Shown: positions 44,729 to 53,878 of the stretch, one piece after another
How the letters are laid out: each line of letters begins with the position of its first letter
Position numbering within the stretch: position 1 is the stretch's first letter
Source of the DNA: Clostridiales bacterium
Lineage (GTDB): Bacteria; Bacillota; Clostridia; Oscillospirales; Oscillospiraceae
Direction: 5' to 3'
DNA length: 62,276 nt
Assembly: GCA_012719035.1 (NCBI GenBank)
Contig: JAAYBD010000003.1
Coordinates: 1 to 62,276 of the forward strand
The notes under the pieces: generated by a model
Databases searched by the model: none
Seen by the model: the letters and a program-made list of their open reading frames with translations, nothing else
Told to the model about the DNA's origin: nothing
Program-made: the position numbers and the translations under genes

Positions 44729-46549
44729 TCACTTGGAGCCCATGACAATTTCTCCCTCGGACTTATATATGCGGCTCATACGGCTTTCGGTTAAAAACTG
44801 CTGAGTAACCGTGCCTATAGTAACGATAAGCGGAGGGAATATTTGACTTGCAATGATATGGCAGGCTTCGCCCTGAAGTTCGTTTTCAAGGACTTGTATC
44901 CTGTTGGTTTTCTTTGAAAGGTTCATCTTCATGATCGAATAATCGAGTTTAAGCTTGTTAAGGAGCTGCTGATGTACATCATCAAGCTTCTCGGCTTTCA
45001 TCAGGAACTGAATGTTTTTCTCATACTCATCGGATTTGCGTGTCAGCTCTTCGACTTCTTTCTTCAATATGCGCATTTCTTCAGATAGTCTTGGGTCGGA
45101 GCCTACGGTCATTTTTGTAGGAAGGTTCCTTTCGTTGCCGATAACTTTTGCCTCAACCCCTTTGAAGCTTGTTATTGTACTGCCGATGATGGCTCCGCGT
45201 CCTGTAGACGCAATAACTTTATCGCTGCTAATGACCGTGCTGTTGATTATGCTTTCAGCTTTAACAGTTCCGGATGACGAGACATAACAGTTTTCAAGAT
45301 ATTTACTGGAGACAGTTCCGCCGGCATCAAGTTTGCCTTTAAAATTGCCGTTCATCCCGCCGATAATATGTATGTTGCCGCCCGCCGTAAGTGTTGCCCC
45401 GGCAACGCTTCCCGACACTCGAATATCACCTGTTGCCTTTATCGAAAAACCTTCAAGCACATTGCCTTTTACGGTGACCGAGCCGATGACATCAAGGTTT
45501 CCGACAGAGTTATCAATATCTCCGTCAATTTGAAGAAGCTGCTCGACTTTGAATATGCCGCCGCTGAAGCTGAGCTGTCCGTCAACTGCGGCGACAAGAG
45601 CCGTATGGTCTTCATTTTCCACTACGTTCTTGCCGATGGGCAGTTTGGGCATTTTTCCTTCTATTGCCTTTATAACTACGCCCCTTACGTTCATACCGTC
45701 TTCAGCCGGAACCGGAGGGATTATGTTGCATATCACATCGCCGCGCTGGACTTTCTGAAGCCAGTTCAGGTTTTTAAAATTGACTGTTTCGTCATCTCTG
45801 ACTGAAAGGTTAATCTGCTTGTCCCTTGCATACAGCTCTATTATCTGACCGTCGGCGCCATTGCATACATGTTTTCCTTCTGCAAGGGGAAATACCTTAA
45901 AAAAGAGTTTGTCATTGAACGTTTTTTCTAAAAGCTCATCGTTTATTCCGAAAACGACGCCTTCTTTTGCAACAGCAGTTTTGATCTGCTCGAGGCTAAG
46001 GCTTTGACCGCTGCCGATCGGAGGAAATATGAATCCGAATGCTTTTAGCTGATCGCGTGAAACGAAAACTTCCAAATGCATATCGCAGGAGAAAGGCTGA
46101 ACTTCAATGCCGTTTTCTGTTGCCGGAACTTTTTCTTCTCCATCGTTTTCCGTTGCCGGAACTTTTTCTTCCCCTTCGTTTTCCGTTTCTAAAGCTTTTT
46201 CTTCCGCATCCGAAAGTCTGTCTTCCGCAGCTTCTATTTCTCTAAGCAGTATATTGGCCTTTTCAACAAGGATATCCCAAAAGTCACTTTCATCATCGTT
46301 AGGATTGCTGCCATGCAGAAAGAAGTCGCTCACGCTTTTGCCGGATAATTCCGAAAAGCCAAGCTTTTGAGCCAAAGCAGCCATCGGCATCTCCTGACGT
46401 AGTGCTTCGTATATTTCAGCAGGCGACTCTTCCGGTGTATCGGCGGCAACATTTTCGGTAATGTCCGGTGAAGATGGGGGAACATCATTTTGCTTGTTCT
46501 TGCTGTTTTTGCTGTCACCCATCCGTCTCGGTGTAGAGAATATTTTCAA
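44729..46549 (-). CDS. FapA/DUF342-family protein
   Basis: 606 residues. A long acidic N-terminal part (to about 165) precedes the FapA domain: an N-terminal beta domain, IKAIEGKMPKLPIGKNV, then a beta-helix of short Gly-rich turns (ATGDIRVSGSVAGATLTAGGNIHI), and a C-terminal coiled coil from about residue 490 (MRILKKEVEELTRKSDEYEKN). FapA-like proteins are often linked to cell-surface signalling or flagella; the function is not settled. It starts with TTG after AAGGAG at seven bases. The acidic segment includes an 11-residue tandem repeat (nt 46111-46190). Confidence 0.85.
   Translation of the reverse strand: MKIFSTPRRMGDSKNSKNKQNDVPPSSPDITENVAADTPEESPAEIYEALRQEMPMAALAQKLGFSELSGKSVSDFFLHGSNPNDDESDFWDILVEKANILLREIEAAEDRLSDAEEKALETENEGEEKVPATENDGEEKVPATENGIEVQPFSCDMHLEVFVSRDQLKAFGFIFPPIGSGQSLSLEQIKTAVAKEGVVFGINDELLEKTFNDKLFFKVFPLAEGKHVCNGADGQIIELYARDKQINLSVRDDETVNFKNLNWLQKVQRGDVICNIIPPVPAEDGMNVRGVVIKAIEGKMPKLPIGKNVVENEDHTALVAAVDGQLSFSGGIFKVEQLLQIDGDIDNSVGNLDVIGSVTVKGNVLEGFSIKATGDIRVSGSVAGATLTAGGNIHIIGGMNGNFKGKLDAGGTVSSKYLENCYVSSSGTVKAESIINSTVISSDKVIASTGRGAIIGSTITSFKGVEAKVIGNERNLPTKMTVGSDPRLSEEMRILKKEVEELTRKSDEYEKNIQFLMKAEKLDDVHQQLLNKLKLDYSIMKMNLSKKTNRIQVLENELQGEACHIIASQIFPPLIVTIGTVTQQFLTESRMSRIYKSEGEIVMGSK
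46111..46190 (-). repeat. 33-bp tandem repeat inside fapA-like gene
   Basis: Units at 46111-46143 and 46144-46176 differ at few bases and a partial third follows to 46190. They encode repeats of the form ETENxGEEKVPA in the acidic N-terminal part. Such in-frame repeats can change length by slippage without breaking the gene. Confidence 0.85.
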
Positions 46550-46682
46550 TTGCGTGCTCCTTTCTTTTGTGGATTTCGGGGAAATAGCTACTCTATTAGC
46601 CTTTCATTTAACAATATAACATATTAATATATATTGCAAGTCAATGGTGTTTGGTAAAATAGACAAAAATGGTTACTCAAAA

Positions 46683-46716
46683 AGGTCTATGCTCGTCTTT
46701 TGGCGAGTATAGACCT
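46683..46716 (-). terminator. Terminator of asnB
   Basis: AGGTCTATGCTCG pairs with CGAGTATAGACCT (one mismatch) and is followed by TTTTTGAG on the minus strand, 50 bases past the asnB stop. Confidence 0.85.
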
Positions 46717-46765
46717 AAAATCTAATCAATTAATTTAAACGTTTTGCCCAAAACATTAGCGCAGT

Positions 46766-48343
46766 TTATTCTCCGCTTTTGCCGTAGTTGGAAAGGACGC
46801 GGGCGGAGGGATCGCCTACATTGCAGCCGTCCCAGCTCCTGTTCGGCATCCAAAAACCGGCTACCATTTCCGCCTGTCCGGGGTAGTACTTTTCAAAAAG
46901 CTCTCGATATAAAAGTGATTCCTTTGTAAAAGGTGCAGCAAATCCGTATTGAAAACACTTTTCCTCAAACTCATTATCGGTGTAAAGGCTTTCAGCGTAT
47001 TCCTTGATGTCATCCACGAGCGAATGGCCCACAGCATCGGAGAATGCAGCCTTTTCGCGCCACAGAATACTGTCGGGCAGATAGTCGTCCTCGAAAGCGT
47101 GGCGGAGAAGGTATTTGCCTATACCGTAGCTGTTCATTTTCATTTCTGCCGGAATGCTCATTACGTATTTGACAAAATCAAGATCGCCGAAGGGGACACG
47201 GGCTTCAAGTGAATTTACCGAAATACAGCGGTCGGCACGCAAAACGTCATACATATGAAGCTCACGCAGGCGCTTTTCAGATTCAAGCTGAAAGGCTTCG
47301 GAATCGGGTGCAAAGTCTGTGTATTTGTAGCCGAAAAGCTCGTCGGAGATTTCTCCTGTCAAAAGGACGCGAATATCCGTGGTTTCGTGAATAGCCCTGC
47401 ATAAAAGATACATTCCGAGACTTGCGCGTATAGTAGTGATATCGTAGGTGCCAAGAAGAAGTACGACGCTCTCAAGCGAGGAGATGACGTCGCTGCGGCT
47501 GATGATAACTTCCGTATGGTCACTGCCAATAAAGTCCGCCGCCTGCTTTGCGTATTTCAGGTCAATGGCGTCACTTTCCATACCTATGGCAAAGGTCTTA
47601 ATCGGCTTTTTCAAAAGCTTTGCGGCAACGGAGCAGACAAGGGAACTGTCAAGTCCGCCGCTCAAAAGAAAAGCGACGGGAACATCGGAGTCAAGACGCT
47701 TTTCAATACCGGATGTTAGTTTTTCTCTTATATTACGGCAAACAGTTTCAAGGTCGTCGGTGACCGGAGTTCTGCGCGCGGCTATATCACAATAGCATAC
47801 AAATTCACCGCCGGCATAGTAATGTCCGGGAGGGAACGGCATTATTTTATCAGATAATCCGACAAGGTTTTTTGCCTCTGAGGCAAAAATCATCTCTCCG
47901 TGTGCCCCTCTGCCGTAATACAGGGGTCTGATTCCGATGGGATCGCGGGCGGCTATGAAGGAGTTTTTGCTGCGGTCATAGATAATCAGCGCATATTCCG
48001 CATCGAGCATTTCGAACATACTTAAACCGTATTTCTCGTAGAGCGGAAGAAGAATTTCACAGTCGGATTCACCTTTGAAATCGTATTCGGCGGACAGTTC
48101 CCCTTTCAGCTTACGGAATCCATATATCTCACCGTTGCAGACCAGATAATTGCCGTTAAGTGAAAAAGGCTGCATACCGCTTTCGTGGGTGTCCATGATC
48201 GCAAGCCGGTGAAATCCCAGTCTGCCGGCAGGCGTATCGATGACAGAAGTCATATCGGGTCCGCGGGTTTTTGTTTTGAAGAAGCTCTCAATGAAATCAT
48301 CCTGAGGTATTTTATAATCCTCCGCGCCGATTATTGAGCACAT
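46766..48343 (-). CDS. asnB: Glutamine-hydrolysing asparagine synthetase
   Basis: 525 residues. The class II amidotransferase domain begins MCSIIGAED with the nucleophile Cys2, then GFHRLAIMD and VCNGEIYGF; the synthetase domain has the pyrophosphatase loop FLLSGGLDSSLVCS and LLTGEISDELFGYKYT. Makes asparagine from aspartate with glutamine as nitrogen donor. GGGAGG precedes the ATG. It lies 85 bp after glnN on the same strand and could be partly co-transcribed with it. Confidence 0.94.
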   Translation of the reverse strand: MCSIIGAEDYKIPQDDFIESFFKTKTRGPDMTSVIDTPAGRLGFHRLAIMDTHESGMQPFSLNGNYLVCNGEIYGFRKLKGELSAEYDFKGESDCEILLPLYEKYGLSMFEMLDAEYALIIYDRSKNSFIAARDPIGIRPLYYGRGAHGEMIFASEAKNLVGLSDKIMPFPPGHYYAGGEFVCYCDIAARRTPVTDDLETVCRNIREKLTSGIEKRLDSDVPVAFLLSGGLDSSLVCSVAAKLLKKPIKTFAIGMESDAIDLKYAKQAADFIGSDHTEVIISRSDVISSLESVVLLLGTYDITTIRASLGMYLLCRAIHETTDIRVLLTGEISDELFGYKYTDFAPDSEAFQLESEKRLRELHMYDVLRADRCISVNSLEARVPFGDLDFVKYVMSIPAEMKMNSYGIGKYLLRHAFEDDYLPDSILWREKAAFSDAVGHSLVDDIKEYAESLYTDNEFEEKCFQYGFAAPFTKESLLYRELFEKYYPGQAEMVAGFWMPNRSWDGCNVGDPSARVLSNYGKSGE

Positions 48344-48359
48344 ATAGTTTCCTCCCGGA

Positions 48360-48410
48360 GTAACAATTTAGGGGGGGCAAAGACCCGACCCCCCGGATCG
48401 ATTTTTAATA
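48360..48410 (-). terminator. Weak hairpin between glnN and asnB
   Basis: GGGGGG and CCCCCC runs can pair in the 85-bp gap, but the T-run is poor, so read-through from glnN to asnB is likely. Confidence 0.3.
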
Positions 48411-48428
48411 TATCTGTCAGAATAGAGC

Positions 48429-50522
48429 TTATTTCACAGCAAACAGCAGGTCTCCGTAGGAGGGGAACGGCCAATACGACTTTGCAGTCATCGTTTCAAG
48501 CTCATCTGCGGAAATCCTAAGCTCGCTCATAGCGGGGATTACCTTGTCTTTGTAGTAAAGAGCAAGTTCTGTAACATCCGAAATCTCCTTTGCTTCAAGA
48601 ACTGCCTTTTCAAGTGCCTCGGTTTTTATATACATAATTGCCGCGGTGCGTGATATGGATTTTAGTGTTTCAAGCTCGTATGTGCAATCGATATTTGGAA
48701 TGAAACCTTTTTTTGCGGATGCGGTTTCGGAAAGTTCCTTGGAGTATGCGGAAACGGCGGGCATAATATCTTTTTTAGCCATATCGAGCATGGTAAGAGC
48801 TTCGATATTTATTATTTTACAGTAGTTTTCCATGACGATATCATAGCGCGATTTGATTTCCGCTTCAGATAACACCTTGTGCGAAGTGAAAAGCTTGATG
48901 CTCTTTTCTTCTGTAAAATAAGGCAGGCAGTCGGGAGCGGTTTTTAGATTTGGCAGGTTTCTTTTCCTTGATTCCTCTATCCATGCATCGTCATACCCGT
49001 TTCCGTTGAATATGATGCGTTTATGTTCGCTTATAGTTCTCTTTATCAGTTTGTTAAGGGAAGCCGTAAAGTCGCTTGCATTTTCAAGCTCATCGGCAAA
49101 CTGCTTCAGCACTTCGGCTACAGCGGTGTTGAGCACGAAATTAGGACCGGAAATCGACAGGGATGATCCGGGCATGCGGAATTCAAACTTGTTCCCGGTA
49201 AAGGCAAAAGGTGAGGTCCTGTTTCTGTCGGTTGTGTCCTTCGGGAAATAGGGCAGCACGTCAACGCCTATTTTCATCTGTTCTTTCTGGCGGCAGTCAT
49301 AATCCTTTCCGCATTCGATTGCATTGAGTATCTCCGTCAGCTCATCGCCGAGGAAAACGGAAATAACGGCGGGGGGAGCTTCGTTTGCGCCGAGGCGGTG
49401 GTCATTTCCCGCGGTGGCGACCGATAAGCGCAAAATCTCCTGATAGTCGTCGACTGCTTTTATTACTGCGCAAAGGAAGAGGAGAAACTGCGCATTTTCA
49501 TAGGGGGTTTCACCCGGTTCAAACAGGTTGACGCCGGTATTGGTGGAGATAGACCAGTTGTTATGCTTGCCGCTGCCGTTGACTCCGGCAAAGGGCTTTT
49601 CGTGGAGCAGACAGATGAGTCCGTGGCGTTTTGCGACCTTCTGCATGATTTCCATAGTGAGTTGGTTGTGGTCGGCAGCGATGTTCGAGGTCGAAAAAAT
49701 CGGAGCAAGCTCATACTGAGCGGGGGCAACTTCATTATGCTCAGTCTTTGCGAGTATGCCAAGCTTCCATAATTCTTTGTCGAGATCTTCCATAAACTCC
49801 TTGACGCACGGCATGATGCTTCCGAAATAATGATCTTCAAGTTCCTGACCTTTTGGGGGTCTTGCACCGAAAAGTGTGCGTCCCGTGTATATAAGATCGC
49901 GGCGCTTTCTGTAAAGTTCCCTGTCTATAAGGAAGTATTCCTGCTCTGCACCGACTGTGGTTTTAATAGAGGTAACATCCTCGTTTCCAAAAAGCTTCAG
50001 AACGCGGAGAGCCTGCTCGTTTATTGCCTGCATAGAACGCAGAAGCGGAGTTTTCTTATCCAGTGCTTCACCGCCGTAGGAACAGAATGCCGTAGGGATG
50101 CAGAGAGTTTTATCCTTTATAAATGCATATGAAGTGGGGTCCCAAGCGGTATATCCTCTTGCCTCAAATGTAGCGCGGAGTCCGCCGGAGGGAAAGCTTG
50201 ATGCATCAGGTTCGCCGCGGACGAGTTCTTTGCCCGAAAACTCCATGATTACCTTGCCGTTGCTTGTCGGGGAAATGAAACTTTCATGCTTTTCGGCGGT
50301 AACCCCCGTCATCGGCTGGAACCAATGCGTATAGTGCGAAGCGCCCTTTTCTATCGCCCAGTCTTTCATCGCATTTGCAACAACTGTGGCGACTTCAATA
50401 TCGAGCAGCTTGCCGTCTTTTATCGTCTTTTGTATAGCGGTATAGGTGCCCTTGGGAAGGCGTTCCCTCATAACGCAGTCATTAAAGACATTAGACCCGA
50501 ACATTTCGGTTACTGAACTCAT
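48429..50522 (-). CDS. glnN: Glutamine synthetase type III
   Basis: 697 residues of the GSIII class: [20 protein letters not shown] at the start, [30 protein letters not shown] (Glu/metal ligands), [15 protein letters not shown] and [15 protein letters not shown]. It makes glutamine from glutamate and ammonia. Its length, near 700, and the GKHNN form set it apart from GSI. AAGGAG precedes the ATG. The leader (50581-50634) carries a terminator-type hairpin, so expression is probably attenuated. Divergent from the glutamate synthase operon. Confidence 0.96.
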   Translation of the reverse strand: MSSVTEMFGSNVFNDCVMRERLPKGTYTAIQKTIKDGKLLDIEVATVVANAMKDWAIEKGASHYTHWFQPMTGVTAEKHESFISPTSNGKVIMEFSGKELVRGEPDASSFPSGGLRATFEARGYTAWDPTSYAFIKDKTLCIPTAFCSYGGEALDKKTPLLRSMQAINEQALRVLKLFGNEDVTSIKTTVGAEQEYFLIDRELYRKRRDLIYTGRTLFGARPPKGQELEDHYFGSIMPCVKEFMEDLDKELWKLGILAKTEHNEVAPAQYELAPIFSTSNIAADHNQLTMEIMQKVAKRHGLICLLHEKPFAGVNGSGKHNNWSISTNTGVNLFEPGETPYENAQFLLFLCAVIKAVDDYQEILRLSVATAGNDHRLGANEAPPAVISVFLGDELTEILNAIECGKDYDCRQKEQMKIGVDVLPYFPKDTTDRNRTSPFAFTGNKFEFRMPGSSLSISGPNFVLNTAVAEVLKQFADELENASDFTASLNKLIKRTISEHKRIIFNGNGYDDAWIEESRKRNLPNLKTAPDCLPYFTEEKSIKLFTSHKVLSEAEIKSRYDIVMENYCKIINIEALTMLDMAKKDIMPAVSAYSKELSETASAKKGFIPNIDCTYELETLKSISRTAAIMYIKTEALEKAVLEAKEISDVTELALYYKDKVIPAMSELRISADELETMTAKSYWPFPSYGDLLFAVK

Positions 50523-50580
50523 ATAGTACTCTCCTTTTCGGCTGAAATTTACAAGGTATCAGAATAGAAAGCTCTCACTA

Positions 50581-50634
50581 AAATAAAAAATCGGCAAAAT
50601 GCACTGCAGATATCCATCTGCGGCACCTTTGCCG
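50581..50634 (-). promoter_or_regulatory. glnN leader attenuator hairpin
   Basis: On the minus strand a long hairpin (CGGCAAA at 50634-50628 with TTTGCCG at 50598-50592 as outermost arms, an inner stem GCAGAT/ATCTGC) is followed by ATTTTTTATTTT. It lies between the promoter and the start codon, 60 bases upstream of the latter, the layout of transcription attenuation. Confidence 0.8.
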
Positions 50635-50649
50635 TTGACTTACAAAATT

Positions 50650-50678
50650 ACTTTAGCACTATCACCGGAACTTGTCAA
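50650..50678 (-). promoter_or_regulatory. glnN promoter
   Basis: TTGACA (50678-50673) and TAAAGT (50655-50650) on the minus strand, spacer 17 bases. Confidence 0.8.
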
Positions 50679-50727
50679 GCCCCTTTTGAAAAGTGAATTT
50701 ATTTATCTTGCAGCTTGCAAAAATATA

Positions 50728-50756
50728 TTGACAAGAAAGCGGGGCTATTGTATATT
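50728..50756 (+). promoter_or_regulatory. Glutamate synthase operon promoter
   Basis: TTGACA (50728-50733) and TATATT (50751-50756), spacer 17 bases. Transcription would begin near 50763. Confidence 0.82.
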
Positions 50757-50768
50757 ATTGATGTTGAA

Positions 50769-50820
50769 CAAAGGCGTTCATTAGATACAGACATCTAATG
50801 GGCGCCTTTGTTTTTATTTT
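50769..50820 (+). promoter_or_regulatory. Leader attenuator with ACAGAC hexaloop
   Basis: An 18-bp stem (50769-50786 with 50793-50810, two G-U pairs) closed by the six-base loop ACAGAC is followed by GTTTTTATTTTT. The loop has A at position 1 and G at position 4, as in RNA targets of ANTAR antiterminators. It lies between the promoter and the first gene of an operon that itself encodes an ANTAR protein. Confidence 0.78.
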
Positions 50821-50840
50821 TGATTTCTGGATGTGAGACC

Positions 50841-51935
50841 ATGCTTAAAAAAGAAGGCGAGATTAGAATTCCATCGGGTTGTGCTATTTCGGGTTTGATT
50901 TCTAAAAAGGAAAAAGGCATCTGCGGTGATACGATTGTTGAATCCATGACTGTGATGCATGAAAGATCAAACGGTCTTGGAGGCGGCTTTGCCGGATACG
51001 GCATTTATCCTCAGTACAAAGACCTGTATGCGCTGCACATTTTTTACGATGGTATGCGCTGTCGTGAAATATGTGAAAAATTCATAGATGAAGTTTTTGA
51101 AGTGGTAAATCTATCTAAAATTCCTATACGAAAAACGGCAAAGATTACAAACGAACCCCTAATATGGCGGTATTTTGTAACACCGTCCCACAATAAACTC
51201 AAGGATAGTCAACTGGATGAAAAGGAATTTACAGCGCGCGCAGTACTAAAAATCAATCGGGAAATCGACGGCTGCTATGTGTTTTCAAGCGGAAAAAATA
51301 TGGGCGTGTTTAAGGCTGTCGGCTATCCGGAGGACGTGGGAGAGTTCTACCGTCTGGATGAATACAAAGGCTATAGCTGGACGGCACACGGAAGGTATCC
51401 GACTAACACGCCCGGCTGGTGGGGAGGGGCGCATCCTTTCTCGCTTCTTGACTATTCAATTGTCCACAACGGGGAGATATCGTCCTATGATGCCAACCGC
51501 CGATTTATAGAAATGTTTGGATACAAATGCACGCTGAAAACGGATACGGAAGTCATTGCCTATATCTTCGATTACCTTCTCCGGCATCAAAAAATGAAAC
51601 TTGAGGAGGCGGCTTCCGTCATTGCGGCGCCTTTTTGGTCAACGATTGAAACAATGCCCTCTGAGGAAAGAGAGAAGCTGACCTATCTCAGAAACACTTT
51701 TGGGAGCCTTCTCGTTACAGGTCCGTTTTCAATTCTTCTTGGTTTCGAGGGCGGGCTTATGGCGCTGAATGACAGATTGAAGCTGCGCTCTATGGTCGCA
51801 GCTGAAAAGGATGACATGGTGTATTTCGCCAGTGAAGAATGTGCAATTCGCGTGATGGAGCCGAATCCCGACAGGGTTTGGGCTCCGGACGGAGGCGAAC
51901 CTGTTATTGCTGTCTTGGAAGGAGGGCTTGAATAA
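50841..51935 (+). CDS. Glutamate synthase, glutamine amidotransferase subunit
   Basis: 364 residues forming a stand-alone class II amidotransferase domain. After a 13-residue leader, Cys14 in PSGCAISGLIS is the likely nucleophile (propeptide removed); HGRYPTNTPGWWGGAHPF and HNGEISSYDAN bind glutamine. It hydrolyses glutamine and passes ammonia to the FMN subunit encoded next. In usual bacterial GltB this is the first domain of one large protein; here the domains are separate genes, as in archaeal-type glutamate synthases. The start at 50841 is chosen as it follows the attenuator; the binding site (GTGAG) is weak. It overlaps the next gene by one base. Confidence 0.87.
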   Translation: MLKKEGEIRIPSGCAISGLISKKEKGICGDTIVESMTVMHERSNGLGGGFAGYGIYPQYKDLYALHIFYDGMRCREICEKFIDEVFEVVNLSKIPIRKTAKITNEPLIWRYFVTPSHNKLKDSQLDEKEFTARAVLKINREIDGCYVFSSGKNMGVFKAVGYPEDVGEFYRLDEYKGYSWTAHGRYPTNTPGWWGGAHPFSLLDYSIVHNGEISSYDANRRFIEMFGYKCTLKTDTEVIAYIFDYLLRHQKMKLEEAASVIAAPFWSTIETMPSEEREKLTYLRNTFGSLLVTGPFSILLGFEGGLMALNDRLKLRSMVAAEKDDMVYFASEECAIRVMEPNPDRVWAPDGGEPVIAVLEGGLE

Positions 51936-53440
51936 TGGCAGTCTCATATCTGTTTCCCGACTATGAAATTGTCCGCGATCCGTTTCGCTGCATCAAGTGC
52001 CGTGTCTGTGAGCGCCAGTGCGCAAATGAGGTACACAGCTATAATGACGGGCTTGATATGATGCTGAGTGACGAGAGCAAATGCGTTGATTGTCAGCGTT
52101 GTACAGCGCTCTGCCCCACGCGTGCTTTGAAAATCCGCAAGACCGAACAGATTTTCCGCGAAAATGCAAACTGGCGGGCGCAGACAATAAAGGAGGTCTA
52201 CCGTCAGGCGGAAAGCGGAGCAGTTCTCCTCTCCTCCATGGGAAATCCGGAGAGCCTTCCCGTATACTGGGATAAAATCCTGATAAATGCCTCTCAGGTT
52301 ACGAATCCTTCCATAGACCCTCTGCGTGAGCCTATGGAAACTAAGGTGTTTTTGGGAAAAAAGTCCTCAAACATTGAGAGAAACGAGGACGGCTCTCTAA
52401 AAATAGGTCTTAATCCTCAGCTTGAGCTTTTTCTGCCTGTGATGTTTTCTGCAATGTCTTTCGGCTCGATAAGCTATAACGCGCACAAGAGCTTGGCTCT
52501 TGCAGCAGCGGAGCTTGGAACCTATTACAATACGGGGGAGGGCGGACTTCACGAGGACTTTTACAAATACGGCAAAAACACTATTGTTCAGGTGGCGTCA
52601 GGGCGTTTTGGTGTTCACAAGGGCTATCTTGAGGCAGGAGCTGCAATCGAAATCAAAATGGGGCAGGGAGCAAAGCCCGGCATTGGGGGCCATCTGCCGG
52701 GAACAAAAATCATAGGAGATGTTTCCAGCACGAGGATGATTCCCGAAGGTTCGGATGCGATTTCTCCGGCTCCCCATCATGACATTTATTCGATAGAAGA
52801 CCTGCGCCAGCTTGTCTATTCACTGAAAGAGGCGACAGGCTACAAAAAACCCATTATCGTAAAGGTTGCCGCAGTCCACAACATCGCGGCAATCGCGAGC
52901 GGCATTGCAAGAAGCGGCGCGGATATCATCGCGATTGACGGCTTCCGCGGAGGTACAGGCGCCGCTCCCACAAGGATACGCGACAATGTCGGCATCCCCA
53001 TCGAGCTTGCCTTGGCAAGCGTAGATTCAAGGCTGCGCGACGAGGGAATACGAAACAACGTATCTCTTGTTGTCGGCGGAAGCATAAGAAGCAGCTCGGA
53101 TGTTGTAAAAGCTATAGCTCTCGGAGCGGATGCCTGTTACATTGCAACGGCTGCACTCCTTGCCATGGGCTGTCATCTCTGCCGCACCTGTCAGACGGGC
53201 AAATGCAATTGGGGAATAGCAACGCAAAGCCCCGATCTTGTGAAAAGGCTAAATCCCGATATAGCTTACCCGCGTCTTGTAAATCTTCTTACGGCATGGG
53301 ACCATGAAATAAAAGAACTTATGGGGGGTATGGGAATAAACTCGATCGAGGCGCTGAAAGGAAACCGGCTGATGCTTCGCGGTGTCGGATTGAACGAGAA
53401 AGAGCTGTCCATCCTCGGAATAGCTCACGCGGGGGAGTGA
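51935..53440 (+). CDS. gltB: Glutamate synthase, FMN-binding central subunit with ferredoxin domain
   Basis: 501 residues. Two 4Fe-4S motifs at the N-terminus (CIKCRVCERQC and CVDCQRCTALCP) are followed by the FMN/2-oxoglutarate barrel: MFSAMSFGSISYNAH, GDVSSTRMIPEGSDAISPAPH, IIVKVAAVHNIAAIASG and AIDGFRGGTGAAPTRIRDNVG, then a cluster motif MGCHLCRTCQTGKCNWG. It adds ammonia to 2-oxoglutarate and reduces it to glutamate. The ferredoxin domain suits electron input from the ferredoxin and oxidoreductase encoded downstream. One-base overlap with the previous gene. Archaeal-type layout. Confidence 0.9.
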   Translation: MAVSYLFPDYEIVRDPFRCIKCRVCERQCANEVHSYNDGLDMMLSDESKCVDCQRCTALCPTRALKIRKTEQIFRENANWRAQTIKEVYRQAESGAVLLSSMGNPESLPVYWDKILINASQVTNPSIDPLREPMETKVFLGKKSSNIERNEDGSLKIGLNPQLELFLPVMFSAMSFGSISYNAHKSLALAAAELGTYYNTGEGGLHEDFYKYGKNTIVQVASGRFGVHKGYLEAGAAIEIKMGQGAKPGIGGHLPGTKIIGDVSSTRMIPEGSDAISPAPHHDIYSIEDLRQLVYSLKEATGYKKPIIVKVAAVHNIAAIASGIARSGADIIAIDGFRGGTGAAPTRIRDNVGIPIELALASVDSRLRDEGIRNNVSLVVGGSIRSSSDVVKAIALGADACYIATAALLAMGCHLCRTCQTGKCNWGIATQSPDLVKRLNPDIAYPRLVNLLTAWDHEIKELMGGMGINSIEALKGNRLMLRGVGLNEKELSILGIAHAGE

Positions 53441-53447
53441 TAAGGAC

Positions 53448-53873
53448 ATGAAACGAGTATATGTAAATGAAGATTGGTGTCTCGGCTGTCATCTCTGTGA
53501 ATATAACTGCGCCTTTGCCAATTCAGGGAAAAAGGACATGGCAATTGCGCTGAGGGATATAAAGATACGCCCAAATATACGCGTCGAAACTGACGGAAAG
53601 ATATGCTTTGCCGTATCGTGCAGACACTGCGATGAGCCATTTTGCGTTACGAACTGCATAAGCGGCGCCCTGACAAAAAAGGACGGCATCATAAGCATAG
53701 ACAAGGAAAAATGTGTGGGCTGCTATACCTGCGTCCTGTCCTGCCCATATGGGGCGATCACACCTGCGGAAAGCGGGATCATGCAGAAATGCGAACTTTG
53801 CACGCAAAACGGAGGCGTTCCGATGTGTGTTAATGGCTGCCCGAACAATGCGATTGTTTTTGAAGAGAGGTGA
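53448..53873 (+). CDS. 4Fe-4S ferredoxin subunit
   Basis: 141 residues with four groups of cysteines, for example CLGCHLCEYNC, CRHCDEPFCVTNC, CVGCYTCVLSCP and CELCTQNGGVPMCVNGCP, the HycB/DmsB-type layout for up to four 4Fe-4S clusters. It is placed between the FMN subunit and the flavin oxidoreductase and probably carries electrons between them. It begins seven bases after the previous gene with AAGGAC nearby. Confidence 0.88.
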   Translation: MKRVYVNEDWCLGCHLCEYNCAFANSGKKDMAIALRDIKIRPNIRVETDGKICFAVSCRHCDEPFCVTNCISGALTKKDGIISIDKEKCVGCYTCVLSCPYGAITPAESGIMQKCELCTQNGGVPMCVNGCPNNAIVFEER

Positions 53874-53878
53874 CTTGA

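Noticed and set aside
50592-50634. glnN leader hairpin as an ANTAR hexaloop target
   Set aside because: The inner stem closes on a four-base GGAT loop (or TGGATA if one pair opens), without A at position 1, so it does not meet the ANTAR loop rule.
50690-50768. A first (P1) ANTAR hairpin upstream of the glutamate synthase attenuator
   Set aside because: No six-base loop hairpin is seen, and the predicted start site leaves almost no room for one.
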